Shown here piece by piece: positions 1-7,771 of a stretch of DNA of 64,000 nucleotides (positions are counted from its first letter, which is position 1; the number at the start of each line of letters is the position of its first letter). This stretch comes from CAYZBF01 sp964476585 (GTDB lineage: Bacteria > Hydrothermota > UBA3072), in the NCBI GenBank assembly GCA_964476585.1, contig CAYZBF010000006.1, positions 1 through 64,000 on the forward strand. Reading direction: 5' to 3'. The position numbers and the translations under genes were made by a program. Below the pieces are notes generated by a model. It saw only the letters and a program-made list of their open reading frames with translations, ran no database searches and was not told the origin of the DNA.

Positions 1-168
1 AAGAACTCCTGTCAGGAATTCCGAGAATAGAATAGCAGGGACGACCTGAAGCGGCTCAAACCCCAGTAGAAGAAGCAGGGGCGTAAGTGTAGTACCATAA
101 CCCATACCAAGGGTTGAATCTATATATTCACAAGCAAATGCGAGCAAAGCGTAAAGAAAAAAAACCAT
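1..168 (-). CDS. TauE/SafE (TSUP) family permease, N-terminal part only
   Basis: The 56 visible codons start at ATG 168 behind a good AAGGAG (about 175-182). They encode a hydrophobic helix followed by a Gly-rich stretch (STLGMGYGT) and a second helix ending ILFSEFLTG. That pattern is typical of the first repeat of TSUP/DUF81 membrane permeases, which move sulfite, sulfonates or other organic anions. The rest of the gene lies beyond the left edge, so the substrate cannot be guessed. A consensus promoter sits upstream (229-256). Confidence 0.75.
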   Translation of the reverse strand, partial: MVFFLYALLAFACEYIDSTLGMGYGTTLTPLLLLLGFEPLQVVPAILFSEFLTGVL

Positions 169-228
169 ATAAAAGTCTCCTTATAAGGAATTGCTCATTT
201 TGACAACTAATACTCTAATCATACTACA

Positions 229-256
229 ATTATAGTAAGATGTATATTTTTGTCAA
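229..256 (-). promoter_or_regulatory. Sigma-70-type promoter for the TSUP permease
   Basis: On the minus strand TTGACA (251-256), 16 bases, then TATAAT (229-234), followed by about 60 bases of leader and a Shine-Dalgarno sequence. Between here and 452 I see no gene, only AT-rich sequence. Confidence 0.75.
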
Positions 257-452
257 GGGGTAAAATTTTGTTAAAGGGATCAAGGGTTTTAAAGGTTTTA
301 TAGATATTCTTTTACCGCTCTAAAAAATATTTCCACTAGTAGTGCTCTTTAAACAACAGCACCTTGAACCCTTAAGCTATAAACAGAAACATGATTATTG
401 ATTTAATATATTAAGTCTTTAAGAGAATTGCAATATTTCAGGAGTATTGAAA

Positions 453-664
453 TTAGAGGTACCCGAGGTTCTTCAACCGCTCTTTAATCAGTCNNNNNNN
501 NNNNNNNNNNNNNNNNNNNNNNNNNNNNNNNNNNNNNNTGCAAGGTCACGCAGGATATATACAACAAATTCATTAACGCTACTAAAACCGGTCTCCTCAA
601 TTATCCGTTGCAATTTATTATAGAGTGGCCTTGGTATTTTAAGGGTAACCTTATCCTTGCCCAT
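453..664 (-). CDS. Ribbon-helix-helix (CopG/Arc-like) DNA-binding protein, interrupted by an assembly gap
   Basis: The N-terminal part reads MGKDKVTLKIPRPLYNKL and continues through a helix-turn-helix ending FVVYILRDLA, the usual beta-strand plus two helices of a ribbon-helix-helix repressor. After the 45 N (494-538), reading on in a different frame gives LIKERLKNLGYL then a stop (TAA at 455-453). That ending fits such a small protein much better than the single Asp-stop obtained in the original frame. The padded gap length is therefore probably wrong by a non-multiple of three. The ATG at 664 is preferred; an in-frame GTG at 730 would add a poorly fitting hydrophobic stretch. Confidence 0.6.
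494..538. other. Assembly gap (45 N)
   Basis: A run of 45 undetermined bases lies inside the ribbon-helix-helix gene. From 665 to about 964 I see no gene. That stretch is AT-rich and includes a short-period tract near 897-925 (ATCTGTGTAATTTGTGTC). Confidence 0.95.
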
Positions 665-964
665 CAAATATACTTTAATTGGAATTTTTGTATAGTCAAC
701 TGTAAAAGTTAGAAGCATAAAAGTCACCACGCTACAAGCCTTGCACTACTTTTATACTCTCATCAGGACGCAAACAGTAATATTGATCAGGAGTCACAAG
801 GCATTAGTTAGAAATCTGACCTACCTTACCCCCAATTTTAGACACTGATTCTCATCGATTGAAACAGATATTTTAAGAATTTTATTTTTTATCATTAATT
901 ATCTGTGTAATTTGTGTCTTAGAAATAAAGATAATTGGTTAAATAGCTGAATGGAGAGCTAATG

Positions 965-993
965 ATAAGGGGTGACCATTGGTCACCCCTTAT
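965..993. terminator. Intrinsic terminator-like hairpin
   Basis: A perfect 13-bp stem (965-977 with 981-993, containing GGGGTGACC) has a 3-base loop and lies just past the stop of the beta-helix gene. The T-rich side faces the plus strand, so its efficiency for the minus-strand gene is uncertain. Confidence 0.65.
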
Positions 994-1017
994 TTATCTT
1001 TACATATATAATGACAA

Positions 1018-3453
1018 TTATCTTATGAAAACAAACTTTCCCTTTGCCGTATTATCGTTAGTTTTGAAAATATAGAAGTAAACACCGTTAGTAAGATATT
1101 TATTACAATCCCAAACAATATTATAAGAGCCAGGAGACTTAGTGTCTTTTTCAAGAACAGCCACTTTCCTGCCTAATTGGTCAACTATAAAGAGCTCAAC
1201 CTTACTAATCTGAGGGATCGTATATTGGAGCATAAACCTTCCTGTAATGAGCTTGCTAACTTCCGAAACACTGAAATCGAGATGCTCTTCTTCTATGCCC
1301 GCTGGTTTTATTCCATAGTTCCGTCCAAACTCGGAAGTGTTATTTACGGTATCACTAACAATACCTGATATTGTATCGTTAGATAAAAGACCAAACAAGA
1401 CTACTGTTTGAATTGTATCTATTATTGAAAACCTTCCGTAGATACTGTCTCCTTCACCATATCCTGTTGGATCACTAAGCACCTTATATATTTCAAGGTC
1501 GCCTCTTGCAAAAGGAAGACCACTGACCCAAGCAATAACTGAATCATTTCCAGGAAAACCATAGTAATACGCACTATCTATAACGGGAAAATTTAATAAG
1601 GTATTTGCACCAGTATCAGGATCTCCTGGAACAAAGTCATTTGGAGTGACACCATCATCCTCCAGGTCAATTGCAAGTCCTCCATTGTAGCCAAACCTGT
1701 TCCTGGATATGAGGTTATTATGAGAGGAACTATCAATAACAGCGACTCCAGCAAGCGCATTATAAACTATTGTATTATAGACAGTGCCACCTACAGGTGT
1801 CCAGACTGTTGCCGTATCAAGCATTACACCGTGCATTTGATTCCCACGGGGGCTTCCTGTAGGTGTTCTCCCTATGACATTCCCAGCGATTTGATTGCTA
1901 CTCTTAATAGAATATATACCGTTTCCATAATTACCAGCAATGTAGTTTCCCTCCTGCAAGTCACTGGCTCCATCTGAATTTGAGCCTATAACATTGCCAG
2001 AGCTTGAATTGAGATAAACACCATCACCTCGATTGGGAATAGTATCATTTCCAAGAAGATTCAGTCCTATCCAGTTGCCCGAGACTATATTTTCAAAAGC
2101 AACTTCCAATATAACACCATAACCAAGCCACGGCATACCATTACCAGAGATAAGATTCCATTTTCCTGGAACCGGTGTACCTATCATAAAGAAACCACTG
2201 TTAAATCCAATGAGGTTACTCATCGAAGAAGTATCAAGTTTCACACCTGCAGTCTTATTGGGAATAGCGAATGTTCCAGATGTATCAATTCCTATGAAAT
2301 TGCTGTCCACAAGGTTCTCAAAGGTCTCCCTCATGTATATGCCATATCCTGTTTCCTCACCATTCCCCGATATCATATTCCATTCTCCTATATCCGAAGC
2401 ATTACAATCTGAACCTACGTAGTTATCCATTGGAGGTATATATTCCAGGTCGGGTCTTAGGGATACACCTGCAAAGAAGTTGGGTATTGCATACTTTCCA
2501 TACTTATCTGTTCCAATAAAGTTCTGGGCAACCTTATTCCACATAGAACCATCATATATTCCAACCCCACTATTTTGAGGTTCGTCACCATTCCCCGATA
2601 TGATATTTCTGTCAAGTCTCCACCCATCTATCATATACCCATCTGTTCCAATAATATTGTAATCGGAAAGGTAGGTAATACAAACACCATCTTCAAGATT
2701 GGGAAGAGTATCTAATCCCGTTCTATCCACGCCTATATGATTACTACCAACCTCGTTAGAATCGCAGTGGAACATCATCTTTATTCCGTTTAACTCATTC
2801 CCCGAAATTACATTTTCAACATTGTCAGCACCCGGGAAATACTGCTTCCCTACATAGTTCTTCTTCACCGGATTCGCTAGAGTGTCGCCGTCTGTCAACA
2901 TAAATATGCCCTCCCCGTTAGGACGGGCTGCGGTTCCTTCAATCTCAGTTCCAATGTAACAGGTCCATATTCTATTAAGTTGCACCGCTTCATCGGCACC
3001 GAGACTATGAATATAGATACCATATTGTGGGTAACCGCCTATTACAATCCCTTCAATTGTATTATTTGAGGATAGAACCTCAAAACACCAAGTCTGGCCC
3101 CCACCAGGGAGAACTATAATATCGGGTGTCCCATTCTTATTTACATCCCCCATGATATATACACCCGATTGGTCAATTAAAGGCGGTAAATTCCCAGCCC
3201 CCCCAAGGAAAATAGTCCAGTATGATTCGCTATTCCAGATTCTCGACTGTTGGGTTGTCCAGAGGTCTCCAACTCCGGGAGTAGTGTTAAATACGATAGT
3301 ATCGAGTCCAGGCGTACCATTTGCTGATATTATGGCCCATGAAAGAGTATTTGCAACCGTACCTAAACAATCGTCACTTTGCTGGTTAACAGGAAATGTT
3401 GCCCCAAAAAGAAGAGCAGGAAGAAGTAAAATGATAATAACTATCCTCTTCAT
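1018..3453 (-). CDS. Secreted right-handed beta-helix protein with type IX C-terminal sorting domain
   Basis: The 811-aa protein starts at ATG 3453 behind AAGGAGG and opens with a Sec signal peptide (MKRIVIIILLLPALLFGA). Roughly residues 120-640 hold irregular repeats with N-x-I-x-G, ISGNG and NFIG signatures, each containing hydrophobic beta-turn steps, as in parallel beta-helix (pectate-lyase-like) proteins. The last 80 residues form the usual type IX sorting module: Y-x-I-P, VELFIVDQLGRKV, a G-x-Y-x-x-x-WD strand, GVYFYIF and a basic end (FVFIR). It is probably an exported surface or adhesin-like protein. No catalytic residues are recognisable. The gene is monocistronic with its own promoter (3555-3583). 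Confidence 0.85.
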   Translation of the reverse strand: MKRIVIIILLLPALLFGATFPVNQQSDDCLGTVANTLSWAIISANGTPGLDTIVFNTTPGVGDLWTTQQSRIWNSESYWTIFLGGAGNLPPLIDQSGVYIMGDVNKNGTPDIIVLPGGGQTWCFEVLSSNNTIEGIVIGGYPQYGIYIHSLGADEAVQLNRIWTCYIGTEIEGTAARPNGEGIFMLTDGDTLANPVKKNYVGKQYFPGADNVENVISGNELNGIKMMFHCDSNEVGSNHIGVDRTGLDTLPNLEDGVCITYLSDYNIIGTDGYMIDGWRLDRNIISGNGDEPQNSGVGIYDGSMWNKVAQNFIGTDKYGKYAIPNFFAGVSLRPDLEYIPPMDNYVGSDCNASDIGEWNMISGNGEETGYGIYMRETFENLVDSNFIGIDTSGTFAIPNKTAGVKLDTSSMSNLIGFNSGFFMIGTPVPGKWNLISGNGMPWLGYGVILEVAFENIVSGNWIGLNLLGNDTIPNRGDGVYLNSSSGNVIGSNSDGASDLQEGNYIAGNYGNGIYSIKSSNQIAGNVIGRTPTGSPRGNQMHGVMLDTATVWTPVGGTVYNTIVYNALAGVAVIDSSSHNNLISRNRFGYNGGLAIDLEDDGVTPNDFVPGDPDTGANTLLNFPVIDSAYYYGFPGNDSVIAWVSGLPFARGDLEIYKVLSDPTGYGEGDSIYGRFSIIDTIQTVVLFGLLSNDTISGIVSDTVNNTSEFGRNYGIKPAGIEEEHLDFSVSEVSKLITGRFMLQYTIPQISKVELFIVDQLGRKVAVLEKDTKSPGSYNIVWDCNKYLTNGVYFYIFKTNDNTAKGKFVFIR

Positions 3454-3554
3454 ATAAACCTCCTTATTAAAATTTTTACAAATTCGACATCCAAATAAAA
3501 GAATTGAATTCACAGCTCTATTTATTACTCAAAATTATCTAATTAGTAATAGAA

Positions 3555-3583
3555 ATTATAAAACAGTCTTTAGAATTTGTCAA
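3555..3583 (-). promoter_or_regulatory. Sigma-70-type promoter for the beta-helix gene
   Basis: Minus strand TTGACA (3578-3583), 17 bases, TATAAT (3555-3560). It lies about 100 bases before the start codon. Confidence 0.8.
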
Positions 3584-3644
3584 GTATTTTTCATAATTTT
3601 TTGTTAATTTACCGGATGAAAAATATATTTGAAGTTTAAACACC

Positions 3645-3673
3645 TTGAAAAATTTTATTTATTACTTTATAAT
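3645..3673 (+). promoter_or_regulatory. Sigma-70-type promoter for the DUF1028 gene
   Basis: TTGAAA (3645-3650), 17 bases, TATAAT (3668-3673), about 65 bases before the ATG at 3740. Confidence 0.75.
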
Positions 3674-3739
3674 AAAGAATTATGAGTGAACGAGCTAATC
3701 GGAAGACGAGGGAAATAAAGAGGAAATTAGGAGGTGTCT

Positions 3740-4768
3740 ATGTTACTCATAGTTCTATTTTTCAGTATTCCATCTAATGGAACTTTCTCAATAGTTGCTA
3801 TGGATCCAGAGACTTCTGAATGGGGTATAGCCGTTGCATCAAGAGTTCTTGACGTCGGCTATATTGTTCCCTGGCTTAAAGCAGAAGTGGGAGCTGTGGC
3901 AACACAAGCTCTTACCAATCCCTATTTTGGTCCATGGGCTTTGGAAGAATTATCCGAGGGTAAAAATGCAGATGAAGTCCTCGAGATAATCCTTAAAAGG
4001 GATACACTTCCCGAGGATAGACAGGTTGGGTTAGTTGACAGGAATGGAAAATCTGCTACTCATACGGGGGAAAGCACACTTGAATGGGCAGGTCATAAAA
4101 CTGCTCTATATGTGTCAATCCAGGGAAATATTCTTACCGGGCATGGGGTTGTAGACTCTATGTTTGCAACTTTCCAAAGGACAAAAGGACCCCTTGCTGA
4201 AAGGCTGCTTTCTGCATTAGAAGCAGGTGAAGCATCAGGCGGAGACAGAAGAGGTAAGCAATCTGCTACTCTCTATGTGGTAAGAAAAAGAGGAGGTTAT
4301 TTAGGCGTGGATGACAGGATAGTTGAGTTAAAAGTTGTTGATAACGTGGAACCTGTAAAAGAGTTAAGGCGTCAGTACGAACTGTGGCAGTTTGCTTTTC
4401 TTGCCCCTGCATATCTTAGACTTTCAAAGGAAGAACCAGATAAAGAGGACGTTTTTATAAAAAGGTCTTATTCACTTCTCTTAAAAGCCCTTGAAAGTAA
4501 CTTGAGAAATCCAAATGTATATAACTCTCTTGCCTGGCAGTTTGCCTTAATGAAGAAATATCCAGAAGAAACTTTAAAAGCGGCAAGAAAAGCTCATGAA
4601 CTTGCGCCAGAAGATGCTAATATTATGGACACATATGCGGAAAGTTATTATGCAGCAGGCAAATATGAAAAGGCGGTTCACTGGGAAAAAGAAGCCTTGG
4701 AAATAGAGCCTAATAGTGATTTCTTTCAAAAGCAACTCAAGAAATTCCAGGAGGCTCTAAAAGAATAA
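3740..4768 (+). CDS. DUF1028 family Ntn-hydrolase-like protein with C-terminal TPRs
   Basis: ATG 3740 follows AGGAGG by five bases and gives 342 aa. A short hydrophobic leader ends at SNG and is followed by TFSIVAMDPET and EWGIAVASR. This is the N-terminal signature of DUF1028, whose fold has been related to Ntn hydrolases; the Thr after the leader would be the candidate nucleophile if it is exposed by cleavage. The domain spans about residues 14-215. Residues 235-342 form two or three tetratricopeptide repeats (NVYNSLAWQFA, NIMDTYAESYY). The product is likely exported and may cleave an amide or peptide, but no substrate is known. Confidence 0.85.
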   Translation: MLLIVLFFSIPSNGTFSIVAMDPETSEWGIAVASRVLDVGYIVPWLKAEVGAVATQALTNPYFGPWALEELSEGKNADEVLEIILKRDTLPEDRQVGLVDRNGKSATHTGESTLEWAGHKTALYVSIQGNILTGHGVVDSMFATFQRTKGPLAERLLSALEAGEASGGDRRGKQSATLYVVRKRGGYLGVDDRIVELKVVDNVEPVKELRRQYELWQFAFLAPAYLRLSKEEPDKEDVFIKRSYSLLLKALESNLRNPNVYNSLAWQFALMKKYPEETLKAARKAHELAPEDANIMDTYAESYYAAGKYEKAVHWEKEALEIEPNSDFFQKQLKKFQEALKE

Positions 4769-4860
4769 AAGCTAATCTAGTATTTATAAACTTGAACATA
4801 AATTTAGTGGAGAGTTGCTCATATGGATTTTTTTAATAATATCTATAAAAAGGAGGTATA

Positions 4861-5469
4861 ACGAATAAATTCTGGTTATCTTTTATCATCTTGCTTACTC
4901 TCTCTTTAGGTTGTGCGCAATGGGGGATCACACCAAGATATAAACCTGTGGGATCTCTATCCGGAATGGATGCAAGGGAGATTTATATTGAGAAAATTCA
5001 ATCTCTAAAGGTCTTCCCAGAGTCTGATGTAACTATTCTTGGTTTTTCAATTGATCCTCAAAGTTTCCTTAAGAAAGATATAGGGAAATACCTATCTGAC
5101 GCAATAAAAGAAGAGGGCGAAAAAATCGGTATATATACTAATGTAATGAGTGGCACAACGGCTGATTTTGTAATTTCTGGAGAGGCAAAAGAATTTTCCT
5201 ATAGAATGAGTGTTGAAGAAATTCCCATGAGAGGTGAAGGATATGCTTATTACTATAAAGCTGATTTCAATTTACATGTTAACTGCATAGTTAAACAAAA
5301 AGGCGGGGGTATCATGGAAAAGAATTATACATCAATTAACGAACATGCAACTGTTTACCATACTCTCACGAATTGGGAAAAACCTTTTACGGAAGATTTG
5401 AATCTCGTCATCTCTGAAATTGTTGAGGAAATCTTCACGGATATTGAAAAAGATTTGTTAAAGACGTAA
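4861..5469 (+). CDS. Putative lipoprotein, apparently with an ACG start
   Basis: A strong AAAAAGGAGG ends at 4856. The frame four bases downstream reads ACG-AAT-AAA-TTC, which would be MNKFWLSFIILLTLSLGC if ACG acts as the start or replaces an original ATG. This gives a complete lipoprotein signal with lipobox LSLG-Cys. The next usable start (TTG 4891) has no ribosome binding site and would leave only seven residues before the Cys. The mature part (about 180 aa) is soluble, with alternating strands and a final helix, and I do not recognise its family. It follows the DUF1028 gene by about 90 bases and may be cotranscribed with it. Confidence 0.7.
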   Translation, partial: TNKFWLSFIILLTLSLGCAQWGITPRYKPVGSLSGMDAREIYIEKIQSLKVFPESDVTILGFSIDPQSFLKKDIGKYLSDAIKEEGEKIGIYTNVMSGTTADFVISGEAKEFSYRMSVEEIPMRGEGYAYYYKADFNLHVNCIVKQKGGGIMEKNYTSINEHATVYHTLTNWEKPFTEDLNLVISEIVEEIFTDIEKDLLKT

Positions 5470-5501
5470 AAGTTCAATAACAAACGTTCCTCTCTACGTA
5501 A

Positions 5502-5720
5502 GTAAATCAACAATATGTTCACTTATGGACTCTGTGTTCCAATGTAAATATACTTGACGCCCATATATATACAGAGGTCATGGATGTATGTGAAGTAGAA
5601 AATATAAAAAACAAGTTAAAAAGAATACTCCTGGATAAGTATAATGTAAAATATGCCACACTTGAATTTGAATGGGTAAAGTGTAGCGTTGAGGGTAATA
5701 TAAAACACCTTGAACATTAA
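5502..5720 (+). pseudogene. C-terminal remnant of a cation diffusion facilitator (CDF) transporter
   Basis: The 72 open codons before the TAA at 5718 read VHLWTLCSNVNILDAHIYTE, then an Ile/Lys-rich helix and YATLEFEWVKC. This is the cytoplasmic C-terminal domain of CDF metal-efflux proteins (pattern H-x-W-x-L, L-x-A-H, then T-x-x-x-E). The roughly 200 membrane-domain residues expected upstream are missing: an in-frame TAA lies at 5499 and the preceding gene ends at 5469. No start with a ribosome binding site is present. A terminator directly after the stop suggests the true 3' end has been kept while the 5' part was deleted. Confidence 0.75.
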
Positions 5721-5753
5721 AAAGCATGGCTTAAACTAATATCCATGCTTTTT
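5719..5753. terminator. Bidirectional intrinsic terminator
   Basis: AAAAAGCATGG (5719-5729) pairs with CCATGCTTTTT (5743-5753) around a 13-base loop. It serves the plus-strand CDF remnant and, in reverse, the minus-strand anti-sigma gene ending at 5780. Confidence 0.85.
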
Positions 5754-5779
5754 ATATGCAATCTACTAAGTTTGGTTAT

Positions 5780-6244
5780 CTAAATCCTTGAAAACAGTCT
5801 TTCACCATCAGGTATCAAGAAGAAGTACCAGACCAAAGAAAGAATCGCTATTGCAAGAGAAAATACGATTGACCAGATAATAAAACTTCCGGAACTTAAA
5901 AACTCTGAAGCGGAATTCAAACCAAAAGCGAGGATATTACGTGTACCCTCTATAAATCCTCCAAATTCAGATATATTAATACTCTGAAGCACTCTACTCT
6001 TAAATGCTGTTATATAATTATAGCTTTGTGAAGAAACACCTGATAAGGTCTTAAGCCATTCTCTATTGAATACTGTTATATAAATATATACACCAGAAAG
6101 TGCAACGGGGAGCACAATATATGGCCAGAGGATAGGCCTCGTTTTTGCTTCTCTCCTTGCCATTAAGTCCACCTTCCATCTATGTACCAACCCCGTGGGT
6201 GCTTCTTCTATTGCAATCTCATCTAATATCTTATCTAAATCCAT
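5780..6244 (-). CDS. Putative anti-sigma factor-like membrane protein
   Basis: This 154-aa protein starts at ATG 6244 directly after the sigma gene's TAG, with GGAG upstream. About 40 soluble N-terminal residues (DLDKILDEIAIEEAP, RWKVDLMARREAK) precede a first membrane helix (about 40-58), a central extracytoplasmic segment, and a second helix near 125-145. The position behind an ECF sigma gene and this topology are typical of membrane anti-sigma factors. I see no zinc-binding HxxxCxxC (ZAS) motif, so the assignment rests on context. Confidence 0.65.
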   Translation of the reverse strand: MDLDKILDEIAIEEAPTGLVHRWKVDLMARREAKTRPILWPYIVLPVALSGVYIYITVFNREWLKTLSGVSSQSYNYITAFKSRVLQSINISEFGGFIEGTRNILAFGLNSASEFLSSGSFIIWSIVFSLAIAILSLVWYFFLIPDGERLFSRI

Positions 6245-6784
6245 CTATACTCCTTCCGGTAGTTCTCCTACCAGAGCCTTTAATTTTTCCCTACCTCTAT
6301 GAATATAAGTCTTCACCGTGCCCATTTTCATTCCCATAGTGTAAGCAATCTCCTCATAAGAGAGGTCATTAAAATGATATAAAGTGAGTGCTGTCCTATA
6401 TTTTTCTGGCAATTCCATTAATTTGCTTCTAACAAGATCAGATATCTCCCTCTTTTCTAAACATTGAATATGTTTATCTTCATAGGAATGGCTAACAGAT
6501 TCAAGGGCTGTTGTTTTCTTCCCTTTCCTGAGGAAAGAAATTCCATGGTTATAAGCAATCCTGTATACCCAACTTGAGAGTTTTGCATCACCTCTAAATG
6601 TATTTATCTTATCATAAACCTTCATCATTACATCCATTGCTATATCCTCTGCATCTGCCATATTACCAACAACCCGGTAAATAATGGTATATATTCTGTT
6701 GATATATAAGTTATAAAATTTTTCAAATTCATATTCACTCCCTTCCTTTAATTTTCTAATGTCGATTTCCATCTTGTTTTTCAT
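6245..6784 (-). CDS. ECF-family RNA polymerase sigma factor
   Basis: The 179-aa protein has sigma region 2 at about residues 20-90 (FYNLYINRIYTIIYRVVG, DAEDIAMDVMMKVY, then LSSWVYRIAYN) and region 4 at about 120-172 (LPEKYRTALTLYHFNDLSY followed by EEIAYTMGM and VKTYIHRGREKL). It should direct RNA polymerase to promoters like the two found here (6792-6818 and 7138-7164), one of which precedes this gene, implying autoregulation. ATG 6784 is seven bases after the CGTC element, so the message is probably leaderless. ATG 6772 is the alternative, also without a Shine-Dalgarno sequence. Confidence 0.92.
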   Translation of the reverse strand: MKNKMEIDIRKLKEGSEYEFEKFYNLYINRIYTIIYRVVGNMADAEDIAMDVMMKVYDKINTFRGDAKLSSWVYRIAYNHGISFLRKGKKTTALESVSHSYEDKHIQCLEKREISDLVRSKLMELPEKYRTALTLYHFNDLSYEEIAYTMGMKMGTVKTYIHRGREKLKALVGELPEGV

Positions 6785-6791
6785 AATGTTT

Positions 6792-6818
6792 GACGCAAGA
6801 TACTGCTACTTTGTTTCA
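6792..6818 (-). promoter_or_regulatory. Predicted ECF-sigma promoter, autoregulatory
   Basis: On the minus strand TGAAAC (6818-6813), 17 bases, CGTC (6795-6792), then AAACATT and the ATG. The -35, the spacing and the 12-mer TTGCGTCAAACA are identical to the divergent promoter at 7138-7164. TGAAAC and CGTC are the kinds of elements known for ECF sigma factors such as SigW and SigX. Confidence 0.75.
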
Positions 6819-6839
6819 AAATAGATTAAATCCACCGAA

Positions 6840-7135
6840 ATGTCAAGATGATAGATTGAAGTCCGATGTCCTAAGTCCAATGTCTATAGGGATTAGATCT
6901 TGGGTGTTAGGTCTTAGGTTCAGAGTACTAAGTACTGTGTTCTAAGTTCCGAGTCTGTATTAAGGATTAGAAGAAAATCATGTAGAAAAGCAGGGATTAA
7001 GGATTAATTAAGTTAATACTTGAAACCTTGAATCCTCTAAAATGGTTGGTGTGTTGGTCAGTTGGAGTGTTACTACAATATCTTATGTAAGGGGGGGGTC
7101 TGTTTCTGTCTTCCGTCTTCGGTCATCCGTCATTA
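6840..7135. repeat. Degenerate low-complexity intergenic tracts
   Basis: Between the divergent sigma and DUF6249 transcription units lie short-period tracts: GTCCGATGTCCTAAGTCC-like (about 6858-6885), TTAGGTCTTAGGT-like (about 6888-6950), GTTGGTGTGTTGGTCAGTTG-like (about 7044-7064) and TCTGTCTTCCGTCTTCGG-like (about 7101-7128). No gene is seen. The same families recur in other intergenic regions of the window. Confidence 0.6.
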
Positions 7136-7137
7136 AT

Positions 7138-7164
7138 TGAAACAATTTTCCATATAATTGCGTC
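7138..7164 (+). promoter_or_regulatory. Predicted ECF-sigma promoter for the small ORF-DUF6249 unit
   Basis: TGAAAC (7138-7143), 17 bases, CGTC (7161-7164), followed by AAACA, matching the promoter of the sigma operon base for base in its key parts. A Shine-Dalgarno-led small ORF starts 22 bases downstream. Confidence 0.75.
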
Positions 7165-7186
7165 AAACAGAATAAAAGGAGGAGTG

Positions 7187-7300
7187 ATGATGAAAATAAT
7201 AAATAAAAGATTCGGTAAGTTTAGAGAAGAATATCTACCTTCGATAGATTTAGGTTATTATGAAATATATAATCCTGAAACTGTTTATAACTTAACGTAA
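7187..7300 (+). CDS. Small ORF (37 aa) under the ECF promoter
   Basis: AAAAGGAGGAGTG precedes tandem ATGs at 7187 and 7190. The product (MMKIINKRFGKFREEY, ending NPETVYNLT) is a soluble basic-then-acidic peptide with no membrane segment and no recognised family. It is the first ORF after the ECF promoter and lies 19 bases before the DUF6249 gene, whose own Shine-Dalgarno follows its stop. It could be a real microprotein or a leader peptide. The strong ribosome binding site supports translation. Confidence 0.55.
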   Translation: MMKIINKRFGKFREEYLPSIDLGYYEIYNPETVYNLT

Positions 7301-7319
7301 AACAAAACAAGGAGGAATT

Positions 7320-7676
7320 ATGGGACCTGAAATGATAGCAGTACTTATACCAATCGTTGCTTTACTTATCCCCATCTTTGCTCTCTACTTTCGATTCAAA
7401 AGAGAACAGGTAAGAAGAAAGGAGAGAATGCTGGCGATAGAAAAGGGAGTGGAACTACCACCTGAACCAGTTGCATCAACTAAACAACCACTTAAACCCA
7501 TGGATTATCTCCGGAGGGGTCTTATTTCAATTGCAGTAGGAATAGGTCTTTGGGTTAGTACTATCTTTATGCATGGTATTGAGGAAGGAGGATGGATCGG
7601 AATGGCTGGTCTTATCGTTTTCCTCGTCGGTGTTGCTCTACTAATCTACTACGCCGTCCAGAAGAGAGCAGAATAA
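7320..7676 (+). CDS. DUF6249-type membrane protein
   Basis: ATG 7320 follows AAGGAGG. The 118-aa protein has an N-terminal membrane helix (MIAVLIPIVALLIPIFALYF), a cytoplasmic basic segment with RRKERMLAIEKGVELPPE, which is the recognisable core of DUF6249-like proteins, and two C-terminal helices (about 68-85 and 92-112). The function is unknown. Its ECF promoter makes it a likely envelope-stress or sigma-regulon member. A strong terminator follows. Confidence 0.75.
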   Translation: MGPEMIAVLIPIVALLIPIFALYFRFKREQVRRKERMLAIEKGVELPPEPVASTKQPLKPMDYLRRGLISIAVGIGLWVSTIFMHGIEEGGWIGMAGLIVFLVGVALLIYYAVQKRAE

Positions 7677-7704
7677 TAACAGTCAGACGAGATATTCCTT
7701 TATT

Positions 7705-7740
7705 AGAAAGGGTGGATCTTAGATCCATCCTTTCTTTTTT
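7705..7740 (+). terminator. Intrinsic terminator after the DUF6249 gene
   Basis: AGAAAGGGTGGATCT (7705-7719) pairs with 7721-7735 and is followed by a T-run to 7740. Confidence 0.85.
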
Positions 7741-7771
7741 ATGATGTAGGATGACCGACGACAGATAACAA

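Noticed and set aside
488..730. GTG start at 730 and the stop at 488 for the ribbon-helix-helix gene
   Set aside because: The extra N-terminus does not fit the family, and the stop depends on the arbitrary number of N.
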